Assembly (NCBI GenBank): GCA_021778975.1
Contig: JAJYBO010000022.1
Span: 1-20,072 of the forward strand
DNA from: Deltaproteobacteria bacterium
Lineage (GTDB): Bacteria; Desulfobacterota; Desulfobacteria; Desulfobacterales; Desulfatirhabdiaceae
Direction of reading: 5' to 3'
Length of the DNA: 20,072 bases
In this document: positions 1 through 6,477 of the stretch, in pieces
Numbering within the stretch: position 1 is the first letter of the stretch
Layout of the letters: each line of letters starts with the position of its first letter
Made by a program: the position numbers and the translations under genes
Notes under the pieces: model-generated
What the model saw: only the letters and a program-made list of their open reading frames with translations
Told to the model about the DNA's origin: nothing
Databases searched by the model: none

Positions 1-4
1 TTCC

Positions 5-25
5 CCCTCCCCCGCTGGGGGAGGG
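5..25. repeat. GC-rich palindrome, copy 1
   Basis: CCCTCCCCC (5-13) and GGGGGAGGG (17-25) form a perfect 9-bp inverted repeat around GCT, downstream of the chemoreceptor gene. It might help end that transcript, but no T-tract is visible before the window edge. Confidence 0.5.
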
Positions 26-75
26 AACTTAAGGAAGGCAGTTTGCAGTCGCTATACTACGAGCTATGAGCTATG

Positions 76-1962
76 TCATGGTGCAGGAATACTTTTTCTG
101 CGTCTGTCGTAGGGAATAACTTTGGTGGGGGGAAGCACGACGTCTTGTTCTTCTATTTCTGGCGTTGTTTCATCGCTGATATCAGCGGCGGCCTGATGGC
201 TGCCGCCTTCGATCAATGCTACCAGTCTGTCCACAAACGCCTTTAACTGTCCGGCGTGACCGTTCATTTCCGCGGAAGCCGAAGCCGATTCTTCGGCGTT
301 GGCGGCATTTTGCTGAACGGTGGCATCCACATCGCTTACGGATGTATTGATCTGTTCGATTCCCACCGCCTGTTCACGCGAGGCGGAGGCAATTTCGTTT
401 ACCAACTGTTCTACTTTTGATGCACTGTCCAGCACACAGCCGAATTCGCTGTTGACGTTTTCCACCATGCCCGCGCCTTTGTGAATGGTGGCGACCGTCA
501 TTTCAATCAATGACGACGTGTTTCTGGCCGCTTCCGCAGCGCGTTTGGACAGATTTCTCACCTCGTCCGCCACCACCGCGAATCCCGCACCGGCTTCACC
601 GGCGCGTGCGGCTTCCACAGCGGCATTCAGCGCCAGCAGATTGGTCTGAAAAGCAATCTCGTCAATTGTTTTGACGATTTTTTGGGTTTCTTCGCTGGAG
701 CTGGAAATCTCCCGCATCGCCGCGGTCAATTGTTCCATGGATGTATGCGTGTGAACGATGGTCTGGCGGGATTCCGTCATGAGTTGATTGGCCTGCTGCG
801 CATTGTCCGCATTTTGTTTGGTCATTGAAGACAATTCTTCGATGGATGCGGATGTCTCCTCAATGGATGCCGCCTGTTTAGAAGCGTTTTCCGCCAGTTC
901 CTGACTTGCGGTGGAAATCTGTGCGGAACCCGATGCCACCTGTTCGGCGCTTTCTGTCAGCCCTTCAATGACGGCCTGAATGGGTTTGCCAATGGAACGC
1001 ACCAGTATGAAGGAAATCGTCCAGAACCCTATAAATCCCAGTGTGAGAATCAGGGACAAGGATATTATCATGGATTGTCTCTGCCCCGCTATGGACTGTT
1101 CCACCATTGTCAGGAATTTATTGGCGGTTTCCAATATCTGTTGACCGGAATTGTCCAGGGAAGCGATCTGTTCTTTTTCATTGCTGTATAATTTTTGAGA
1201 TTCTTCTATGAACTTGGTGAATTTTCCAAGTGATTCCTTAATGATGGATGATGTTTTGGTCATTTCCACATTTTGGGAGGCCGAAGATATCTGTTCCAAT
1301 GTCGTGGTCAGATCTTTTACTTCACCAACGGCTAATTTTTTGTACTCCATAATGTATTTGCTGTCACCCGTTAACAAATACTGAAGTTGCAGATTCTGCA
1401 GCAGGATAAAGTCTGTGTTACTGTCTTTGGCGATATCTAATAATTGCTTATCCGCAACACTCAATTCATCCCCCGCCATTTCCAGCATGGACCTCTTTTT
1501 CTGTAACTGGTTAATGATACCGGTCAAAATGATATGAGATGTCTGGAGCGGTTTGATCATTTCGGACTTGACATGATTCTGCTGTATGTGAATATTGTCA
1601 AGTTCAGCAAACAGGTGTTGATATTTTTCAAATATCGTTCCGATCGTGTTGATCTGTGTCTTCCATTCGTCAGGAATTTTTTGCCGTTCGAGCGTATGTA
1701 TCTGGCTGACGACATCCTGGGATATGGCATCAAACTGTTTTTTCTGATCGGGAAGAAAAAACTGCAAATAGGTTTTTTCCGCCAGCCGCGTGGTCAAAAC
1801 TTTTTCGACAATGATATTGACGTCTTTTTTGAGTCCGTTGGCCGCCTCTATACGCGAATAGAAGAAAAAACCCGTTCCCACCGCAATCAGTACCAGAAAC
1901 GAAGCGATTCCGACAAAACTGAACAGTTTGACATTGAGACTGAAATCCATTGTTTTTTGCAT
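76..1962 (-). CDS. Methyl-accepting chemotaxis protein (transmembrane chemoreceptor)
   Basis: This is an inner-membrane chemoreceptor that passes ligand information to a CheA/CheW kinase complex. From the chosen ATG at 1962 it has 628 residues. TM1 is at about 12-35, a helical periplasmic sensor of about 260 residues follows (resembling a helical-bimodular/four-helix sensor, inferred), and TM2 is at about 297-321. The cytoplasmic coiled coil carries the conserved hairpin tip around residues 433-480, with DEIAFQTNLLALNAAVEAAR and GFAVVADEVRNL visible. The segment after TM2 (SIGKPIQAVIEGL) looks like only the first HAMP helix. The C-terminus ends SIPAP, with no CheR-binding pentapeptide. GAAAGG lies 7 nt before ATG 1962; GTG 1992 and ATG 1980 are alternatives in the same frame. 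The gene follows a secreted Cache-domain gene on the same strand, so they may work together. Family assignment is certain; the ligand is unknown. Confidence 0.95.
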   Translation of the reverse strand: MQKTMDFSLNVKLFSFVGIASFLVLIAVGTGFFFYSRIEAANGLKKDVNIIVEKVLTTRLAEKTYLQFFLPDQKKQFDAISQDVVSQIHTLERQKIPDEWKTQINTIGTIFEKYQHLFAELDNIHIQQNHVKSEMIKPLQTSHIILTGIINQLQKKRSMLEMAGDELSVADKQLLDIAKDSNTDFILLQNLQLQYLLTGDSKYIMEYKKLAVGEVKDLTTTLEQISSASQNVEMTKTSSIIKESLGKFTKFIEESQKLYSNEKEQIASLDNSGQQILETANKFLTMVEQSIAGQRQSMIISLSLILTLGFIGFWTISFILVRSIGKPIQAVIEGLTESAEQVASGSAQISTASQELAENASKQAASIEETSASIEELSSMTKQNADNAQQANQLMTESRQTIVHTHTSMEQLTAAMREISSSSEETQKIVKTIDEIAFQTNLLALNAAVEAARAGEAGAGFAVVADEVRNLSKRAAEAARNTSSLIEMTVATIHKGAGMVENVNSEFGCVLDSASKVEQLVNEIASASREQAVGIEQINTSVSDVDATVQQNAANAEESASASAEMNGHAGQLKAFVDRLVALIEGGSHQAAADISDETTPEIEEQDVVLPPTKVIPYDRRRKSIPAP

Positions 1963-2063
1963 GACATGACCTTTCTTCATATAACCGTTCACCTTTTTCC
2001 CCGGCGGAGGGAAGTTGGAATGGGAGAAATATCATAAATTCAAAAATGTTACCTCTCACAGGC

Positions 2064-2088
2064 CACCCCCTCCTGCCAGGAGGAGGTG
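2064..2088. repeat. GC-rich palindrome, copy 2
   Basis: CACCCCCTCCT (2064-2074) and AGGAGGAGGTG (2078-2088) form an 11-bp inverted repeat with one mismatch around GCC. It lies in the 144-bp gap between the Cache gene and the chemoreceptor. There is no T-tract on the minus strand, so it need not separate the two transcripts. Confidence 0.45.
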
Positions 2089-2106
2089 TGAACGCTTACT
2101 TCTACA

Positions 2107-2673
2107 TTACTTGATCAATTTCTGGATATCAGCTTCTGGCATATCATACACACCACAGCCCAGCACCAGGTCTTGTCCTCCAACATGGCAGAGTTTCACA
2201 TAGGAAACTTTGTGAGATGGTTCTTTTGCTCCTGGTTTCGGCCACATATAATCCACCCATCCTGCGCCTTTTTCTTTGGCTACTTTGTTCATCTCGGAAA
2301 AGAAACGTTTACCATTGGAATCCTTGAAGGTGAGTAAGTCTTTTCCGTCGAGTTTATACATGATGGGATGCATCAGCATGATTCCCGCCATATTGTGAAT
2401 CCAGATGTAAGTACCGGCGAATACGAACGGGCTGTCTTTGCCACTGAATTTCGAAAAATCCGCCTTGCCTTCTTTTTGAAGCAGTGCGCAGCCCTGATTT
2501 ACTTTGTCTATAATCATTTGAGGAGTGGGTTTGGTGCTGGCTGTGGCTTCACAGGCCATTTCCGTTTCTTTGGCCAGTTCTTCGGGAGTTTTGTCCGCAG
2601 CCAGAACAGGGAGTGTCGAAAAAATCAATATCGCTCCTAAAAGCAATCCGGTAATAATGTGGCGCTGTTTCAT
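2107..2673 (-). CDS. Secreted single-Cache domain sensor protein
   Basis: The protein has 188 residues. An N-terminal signal peptide (MKQRHIITGLLLGAILIF, cleavage probably near VLAA-DK at about residues 26-28) precedes one Cache domain of the sCache_2 type. The typical core is visible: IWIHNMAGIMLMHPIM, then GWVDYMWPKPG, then KVSYVKLCHVGGQDLVLG. Such domains bind small ligands in the periplasm. Here there is no transmembrane output module, so it probably acts as a periplasmic binding or co-sensor protein. The start is fixed by AGGAGG 4-5 nt before ATG 2673. The reading frame stays open upstream only because it runs into an inserted repeat (2732-2879). The chemoreceptor gene lies 144 bp downstream on the same strand, which suggests a shared pathway (inference). 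Cysteines are present (MACEA, GCALL, KLCHV, GCGVY) and could form disulfides. Confidence 0.85.
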   Translation of the reverse strand: MKQRHIITGLLLGAILIFSTLPVLAADKTPEELAKETEMACEATASTKPTPQMIIDKVNQGCALLQKEGKADFSKFSGKDSPFVFAGTYIWIHNMAGIMLMHPIMYKLDGKDLLTFKDSNGKRFFSEMNKVAKEKGAGWVDYMWPKPGAKEPSHKVSYVKLCHVGGQDLVLGCGVYDMPEADIQKLIK

Positions 2674-2970
2674 ATGTCCTCCTTTTTGTTGTAAGTTGTG
2701 CGGGATATGGAACCAATAACCTTCAGTATTGACGGCTTCGTAAAAAGTCCGGATGCTGCGTTGCGCTGCATCCTTCATCGTTGCGGCGTACCATAAGTGC
2801 GCCTCACTCTTCAGAATTTGCGCGCCTTGCCTGCGGCCTTTTTACAAAGTCGTCCGAAATTCGACTTTTTACGAGAGCATCAGTATTGTCAAGCCAATTG
2901 TCGAGACAATGGATACAGCAACGATGGTGTTTATACATTCATAAAAACCACCTCCTTTCGGTTTTGTCAT
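2670..2970 (-). pseudogene. Possible small hydrophobic-peptide gene, frameshifted and split by a repeat element
   Basis: A very strong ribosome binding site (AAAGGAGGTGG, 2948-2958) sits 5 nt before ATG 2940-2942, but that frame stops after three codons. The +2 frame just downstream encodes a membrane-helix-like stretch, INTIVAVSIVSTIGLTIL, which then enters the inserted repeat and stops at TAA 2869-2871. If the repeat (2732-2879) and one 9-bp flank are removed, the same frame continues through KVIGSISRTTYNKKEDI. It then ends at a TGA (2670-2672) that overlaps the ATG of the Cache gene as ATGA. An in-frame ATG at 2970 exists but lacks a good ribosome site. The pattern fits a small membrane peptide gene, once coupled to the Cache gene and now damaged. 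I do not recognise the family; this is a tentative reconstruction. Confidence 0.3.
2732..2879 (-). repeat. MITE-like interspersed repeat, copy A (complete, 148 bp)
   Basis: Read on the minus strand it begins TGCTCTCGTAAAAAGTCG and ends ACTTTTTACGAAGCCGT. The imperfect terminal inverted repeats share TCGTAAAAAGTC. A second inner GTAAAAAG motif lies near the left end. The centre holds a GGCGCAC/GTACGCC-type hairpin and the right half a GGATGC/GCATCC hairpin. It is nearly identical to the copy at 16946-17095. Both sides carry the 9-bp direct repeat CAATACTGA (plus-strand 2723-2731 and 2880-2888), which looks like a target-site duplication. It has no coding capacity, so a transposase would have to act in trans. 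Confidence 0.85.
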
Positions 2971-3020
2971 GAGATATCTTATTGGCGGTATCACAAAAGG
3001 TATTGTAAGCGTCAACGTTA

Positions 3021-3410
3021 TCAGGAGGTGCGGATGATGGCGATACATTTGATTTCGATACAGGCGTTTTTGGGCAGAGAACGGACTTCGATAACGGCTC
3101 TGGCGGGGCGATGATCGCGAAAGAACTGTTGATAGATTGCGTTAAAGATAGAAAAGTTGGCAATGTCCGTCAGATATACATCTACGGAAACCACGCGGTC
3201 TATATTCGCTCCAGACGCCAGAAGAATTTGACGAAGATTTTCCAGCGCCTGAGTCGCCTGAGCGGTGATATCCGGACCGACCAGCTCGCCACTTTCTGGA
3301 ATCAGCCCCAGTTGTCCGCTGACAAAGACGAAAGGTTCGGAAACAATGGCCTGAGAATACGGGCCGATAGCCGCCGGAGCATGACACGTCTGAACGGATG
3401 TGATAGACAT
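3021..3410 (-). CDS. ridA: RidA/YjgF family enamine/imine deaminase
   Basis: This is a full-length 129-residue RidA-family protein. The family hydrolyses reactive 2-aminoacrylate and other enamine/imine intermediates released by PLP enzymes, acting as a cytosolic homotrimer. Visible hallmarks are APAAIGPYSQA near the N-terminus (Tyr18), VSGQLGLIPESGEL, QATQALENLRQIL, and the C-terminal active-site block PARAVIEVRSLPKNACIEI. In that block Arg104 aligns with the substrate-carboxylate-binding Arg105 of enterobacterial RidA, and Glu119 is retained. GAGGAGG precedes the ATG by about 8 nt. It lies 115 bp downstream of the TrmO-like gene on the same strand and may share its transcript. Being next to an amino-acid transporter may be coincidental. 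Confidence 0.93.
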   Translation of the reverse strand: MSITSVQTCHAPAAIGPYSQAIVSEPFVFVSGQLGLIPESGELVGPDITAQATQALENLRQILLASGANIDRVVSVDVYLTDIANFSIFNAIYQQFFRDHRPARAVIEVRSLPKNACIEIKCIAIIRTS

Positions 3411-3525
3411 GAAATTGCCTCCTCGATATGATGTGACAAAAGGTGAGCGAAAACTGTTCTTATCTCTTTTACACTTTTGTATGAATCAAGCAACAAAAAT
3501 AATGGCAACTCATTAACAAATAAAT

Positions 3526-3960
3526 TCAAGGCGTCTTCCTGTTGTGAGGGGTGTTTACCCAGTCTGGCAGCCGGATATCCGGGATGGGGTCGTATGGAAT
3601 GTAGCATTTGATGTCTATCAACGGAGCGCCGTCTCTGGCGTCAATGTCTTCCAGTTCGATCACCATGTCCCGGATGGCCGTGATGCGGCACAGGGTCAGC
3701 GCGATCAGGTTGGGTCGCATGGGAGAATGGGTAGGGAAAACCCCGGTCAGCGGATTCTGGGGATCTCTCCGGGGATGTACCTGCCGTACCGACCGCAGTT
3801 GCGGTGTATCGTTTTCATGAAACCAGTACAGAACATGAATGTGTGAAAAACCATCCAGACCCAGCATGGCATCCCGACAGGTGTCGTTTACCTCGATCCA
3901 TGCCCGTCCATCATTTTTCCGAATAACGCCAATGGCGACAATGCTAAAGTCCTTTTCCAT
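3526..3960 (-). CDS. TrmO/TsaA-like tRNA (N6-threonylcarbamoyladenosine37-N6)-methyltransferase family protein
   Basis: A 144-residue protein of the TsaA-like (UPF0066/YaeB) family, whose characterised member TrmO uses SAM to methylate t6A37 of tRNA. The diagnostic block is GVFPTHSPMRPNLIALTLCR at about residues 73-92, where the family usually has GVFATRSPxRPNPIGL. It is preceded by LDGFSHIHVLYWFH and followed by DGAPLIDIKCYIPY. The protein is shorter than E. coli TrmO and lacks the C-terminal extension, as is common for archaeal-type and short bacterial members; the exact substrate is therefore unproven. ATG 3960 has GGAGG about 8 nt upstream. An in-frame upstream ATG at 3990 has no convincing ribosome site. 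It is divergent from livJ. Confidence 0.85.
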   Translation of the reverse strand: MEKDFSIVAIGVIRKNDGRAWIEVNDTCRDAMLGLDGFSHIHVLYWFHENDTPQLRSVRQVHPRRDPQNPLTGVFPTHSPMRPNLIALTLCRITAIRDMVIELEDIDARDGAPLIDIKCYIPYDPIPDIRLPDWVNTPHNRKTP

Positions 3961-4023
3961 GTATTTATCCTCCGATAATGTTTTTGACACGAGGGAAACA
4001 GCCCGTAGAAGACAAAATAAACG

Positions 4024-4053
4024 TTGACACCATATTCAACTTTAGTTTAGAAA
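4024..4053 (+). promoter_or_regulatory. Weak sigma70-like promoter candidate upstream of livJ
   Basis: TTGACA (4024-4029) is followed after 18 nt by TAGAAA (4048-4053). The -35 is perfect and the -10 matches 4 of 6. It would give a leader of about 175 nt containing the palindromes at 4090-4102 and 4151-4195. This is sequence-only evidence. Confidence 0.3.
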
Positions 4054-4089
4054 ATCCGAAGTATAAATAAATGAAACCATGTAATATAT

Positions 4090-4102
4090 TGATTCTGAAT
4101 CA
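4090..4102. promoter_or_regulatory. Palindrome, possible operator, in the trmO-livJ intergenic region
   Basis: TGATTC-T-GAATCA is a perfect 6+1+6 inverted repeat in the 274-bp divergent region between the TrmO-like gene and livJ, next to a TAATAT sequence (4082-4087). The size and symmetry suit a dimeric regulator, but no regulator is identified. Confidence 0.3.
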
Positions 4103-4150
4103 TTAGCCCCAGCAAGGCGGCGCTGGTTTTCAGATGCACATGGTATCGGA

Positions 4151-4195
4151 GGGGATTGTAGCGGAAATCGGGATTTCCGGCAAAGCATAATCCCC
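4151..4195 (+). promoter_or_regulatory. Nested inverted repeat in the livJ leader
   Basis: Outer arms GGGGATT (4151-4157) and AATCCCC (4189-4195) enclose inner arms CGGAAATC (4162-4169) and GATTTCCG (4172-4179), separated by GG. Both pairs are perfect. The structure ends 39 bp before the livJ ATG. It has no T-tract, so it is not an intrinsic terminator. It could be an operator pair or a structured mRNA leader. Confidence 0.45.
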
Positions 4196-4234
4196 ATATT
4201 CAACATTAAAAAAATATCGCATAAAGGGGGATGT

Positions 4235-5353
4235 ATGGCAAGAAAGTGGTATGGAATGGTGCTGGTGATGGCGGCGGTGGTGGGATTGTGGAGCGTTGCT
4301 CCCGTCTTTGCGGCAGGCGAGATCAAGGTGGGTATCATGGCGCCTACCACCGGTTCGGAGGCGACATATGGTAAAGATATGGAAAACGCCATTTCTCTGG
4401 CGGTGTCCGAAATCAATGCCAGAGGAGGAATTCTGGGGAAACAGGTGGTGACTGCGACAGGTGATGACGCCTGCGATCCGCAGCAGGGCGCTTCCGCGGC
4501 CAGCAAGCTCGTGTCCGAAGGCGTGGTGGCTGTGGTGGGCGGGTATTGCTCCGGCTCCACATTGCCCACTCTGAAAATTTATGGCGATGCCGGTATCCCC
4601 ATCATTATTCCCGCGGCCAATTCCAGCAAACTGAGCGAAGCCAATCCGGGCAATGCCTTTCAGATCAACAGCACGGGCGCGGATCAGGCTGTTACCGCGG
4701 TGAAGCTCTTCAAGGAAAAACATGTTAAAAAACTGGCCATTGTTGATCAAGGCGATGGCTATTCTGCAGACCTGGCCGCCCTTACAGCGAAAAAATGGAA
4801 AGAAACGGGAAATGAAGTAGTGGCGATTGAGGTCATCAATAAAGGCGAACAGGACGATTCGGCGCTGGTGACGCGTTTGAACAGCAAAGCCCCGGACGCT
4901 ATTTTCTGGACGGCCTATTATGCAGACGGCGCCCTTTTGATCAAACAGCTTCGACAGAGTGGCTATCACAAGTTGATTGCTGTCGGTGATGGTTCCAATT
5001 CCCCTAAATTGATGGAACTTGCAGGGCCTGCGGCTGAAGGCGTTTTCTGCTTTTCAAATCCCACGGTCGAATATCTGCCGGCAGCCAAAGCCTTTGCCGA
5101 AAACTACAAGAAAAAATTCAATCAGGATCCCGGGCCATATTCCGCTCTGGCATATGATGGCATGAACCTGTTGGCGGACGCCATCACCAGAGCCAAGTCC
5201 GCGGATAAGGCCGCCATTATCAAAGCATTGAAAGAAACCAAACAATTCAAAGGAATTGCTGGTCCGATATCGTTTAACCCCAATCAAACACTGGCGATCA
5301 GTAATTTTGTGGTACTGGTTGCAAAAGGGAAGACCTGGTCGCTTTATGAGTAA
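4235..5353 (+). CDS. livJ: Branched-chain amino-acid (HAAT family) ABC transporter, periplasmic binding protein
   Basis: This 372-residue protein is the periplasmic ligand-binding subunit of a LIV-type ABC importer. A signal peptide (about residues 1-26, cleavage near VFA-AG) precedes a Leu/Ile/Val-binding-protein fold: IKVGIMAPTTGSEATYGKDM, INARGGILGKQV, DDACDPQQGASAASKLV, VVGGYCSGSTLPTLKIY, IIIPAANSSKLSE, then the second lobe with KKLAIVDQGDGYSADLA and PYSALAYDGMNLLADAI. The two cysteines in DDACDP and GGYCSG are in the position of the disulfide known from LivJ. AAAGGGGG lies just before ATG 4235. A terminator follows the stop directly, so the binding protein can be made in excess over the membrane subunits encoded downstream. 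Leu/Ile/Val specificity is likely but not provable; related receptors bind other amino acids or amides. Confidence 0.92.
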   Translation: MARKWYGMVLVMAAVVGLWSVAPVFAAGEIKVGIMAPTTGSEATYGKDMENAISLAVSEINARGGILGKQVVTATGDDACDPQQGASAASKLVSEGVVAVVGGYCSGSTLPTLKIYGDAGIPIIIPAANSSKLSEANPGNAFQINSTGADQAVTAVKLFKEKHVKKLAIVDQGDGYSADLAALTAKKWKETGNEVVAIEVINKGEQDDSALVTRLNSKAPDAIFWTAYYADGALLIKQLRQSGYHKLIAVGDGSNSPKLMELAGPAAEGVFCFSNPTVEYLPAAKAFAENYKKKFNQDPGPYSALAYDGMNLLADAITRAKSADKAAIIKALKETKQFKGIAGPISFNPNQTLAISNFVVLVAKGKTWSLYE

Positions 5354-5359
5354 CAGTTG

Positions 5360-5378
5360 GCGGCGCGGCCGCTTTTTT
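5360..5378 (+). terminator. Rho-independent terminator after livJ
   Basis: Stem GCGGC/GCCGC (5360-5364 and 5368-5372) with a GCG loop is followed directly by six T (5373-5378), 7 nt after the livJ stop. The stem is short but entirely G+C. Confidence 0.6.
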
Positions 5379-5392
5379 GTTCGCTGTCTGTG

Positions 5393-5419
5393 TTGACACC
5401 ATGCGAAACGGTGTATAAC
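5393..5419 (+). promoter_or_regulatory. Promoter candidate for livHMGF
   Basis: TTGACA (5393-5398) and TATAAC (5414-5419) are separated by 15 nt, 139 nt before the livH start and just beyond the livJ terminator. Both hexamers match the consensus well; the spacer is about 2 nt shorter than ideal. Confidence 0.4.
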
Positions 5420-5454
5420 AGGGCTGTTGCCGCGACATTCATTCTTTATGTGTT

Positions 5455-5500
5455 ATACGCCTGATCCCTTATCGTTCCGGGTGATGGCGTATGTTTTTTT
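5455..5500 (+). terminator. Terminator-like hairpin in the livH leader (possible attenuator)
   Basis: ATACGCC (5455-5461) pairs with GGCGTAT (5486-5492). Inside, ATC pairs with GAT after a two-base bulge. Seven T follow (5494-5500). It lies between the candidate promoter at 5393-5419 and livH, so it could terminate or attenuate transcription of the permease genes. Confidence 0.4.
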
Positions 5501-5557
5501 ATATCTTTGTATTTCGGTGAGTTTTAATATGCAAAATATCATGCAAAGGGCTATTCC

Positions 5558-6472
5558 GTGTCAAATCTGGATATTATCCTTCAGCAGTTTTTTAACGGAC
5601 TGATATTGGGATCTTTTTACAGTCTGGTGGCGCTTGGCTATTCTATGGTATATGGGATTATCAAGCTTCTCAATTTCGCCCATGGCGATATCTACATGGT
5701 AGGGGCGTTTACGGGGTTTGCGCTGTTATCCGTGGTGAGCGGCGTTCTCGGAGACGGATGGGGTGGCATTGTTGTTTCCATGATACTGGCCATGATTGCC
5801 GTCGGGTTTCTGGGGGTGCTGATTCAGCGGGTGGCGTATCGTCCGATGCTGAATGCGCCGCGTCTTTCCATACTGATTACCGCTCTGGCGGTTTCTATTA
5901 TCCTGTACAATGCGGCGATGGTGCTGACGCATGGAGAGTTCAAGGCCTTTACAGTGGGGTTGGGATATGACGGCGTGCAACTGGGCGATGTGTTTGTTAC
6001 CTACACGCAGATGGTTCTGGTGAGTGCAACGGCCGCATTGATGCTGATTCTGCATCTGTTTATCAGTAAAACCATGTATGGCAAAGCCATGCGAGCGATA
6101 TCCATAGACCAGGACGCGTGCAGACTCATGGGGATTGATGTCAACAGGGTGATCGCGGTGACATTTTTCATCGGATCCGCACTGGCGGCTGCAGCAGGCG
6201 TTATGGCCGGCGTTTATTATGGCCGTATCGAATTTTCGATGGGCTTTCTGATTGGCCTCAAGGCATTCACCGCGGCGGTGATCGGCGGTATCGGAAGTAT
6301 TCCGGGGGCCATGCTGGGGGGGATCGTTCTGGGAATGCTGGAGTCGTTCGGTACGCAGATAGCGTTTGTAGGTACTGCATGGAAAGATGTCTTCGCGTTT
6401 GGCATATTGATTTTATTGCTGGTGTTCAAGCCGACCGGTCTGCTGGGCAGAACCGAGATTGAAAGGATGTGA
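5558..6472 (+). CDS. livH: Branched-chain amino-acid ABC transporter permease LivH
   Basis: A 304-residue polytopic inner-membrane permease of the LivH family. The characteristic N-terminal block FNGLILGSFYSLVALGYSMV is followed by YGIIKLLNFAHGDIYMVGAF. The C-terminal part has the coupling-helix region GKAMRAISIDQDACRLMGID and KAFTAAVIGGIGSIPGAMLG. It forms the translocation path with LivM and is powered by LivG and LivF. The start is GTG 5558 with AAAGGG about 7 nt upstream. It is separated from livJ by 204 bp holding a terminator, a promoter candidate and a second hairpin. It is followed without a gap by livM. Length and motifs match full-length LivH. Confidence 0.94.
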   Translation: MSNLDIILQQFFNGLILGSFYSLVALGYSMVYGIIKLLNFAHGDIYMVGAFTGFALLSVVSGVLGDGWGGIVVSMILAMIAVGFLGVLIQRVAYRPMLNAPRLSILITALAVSIILYNAAMVLTHGEFKAFTVGLGYDGVQLGDVFVTYTQMVLVSATAALMLILHLFISKTMYGKAMRAISIDQDACRLMGIDVNRVIAVTFFIGSALAAAAGVMAGVYYGRIEFSMGFLIGLKAFTAAVIGGIGSIPGAMLGGIVLGMLESFGTQIAFVGTAWKDVFAFGILILLLVFKPTGLLGRTEIERM

Positions 6473-6477
6473 TTCCG

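Noticed and set aside
2674..2778. N-terminal extension of the Cache protein (start at 2778)
   Set aside because: The extension is translated repeat element plus leader. AGGAGG and the signal peptide fix the start at 2673.
4130..4969. 279-codon minus-strand frame opposite livJ
   Set aside because: It is the mirror of a well-supported plus-strand gene and has no family features.
5448..5603. Frame beginning MCYTPDPLSF upstream of livH, as a possible leader peptide
   Set aside because: No ribosome site and no run of Leu/Ile/Val codons of the kind expected in an attenuator peptide. It overlaps livH out of frame.
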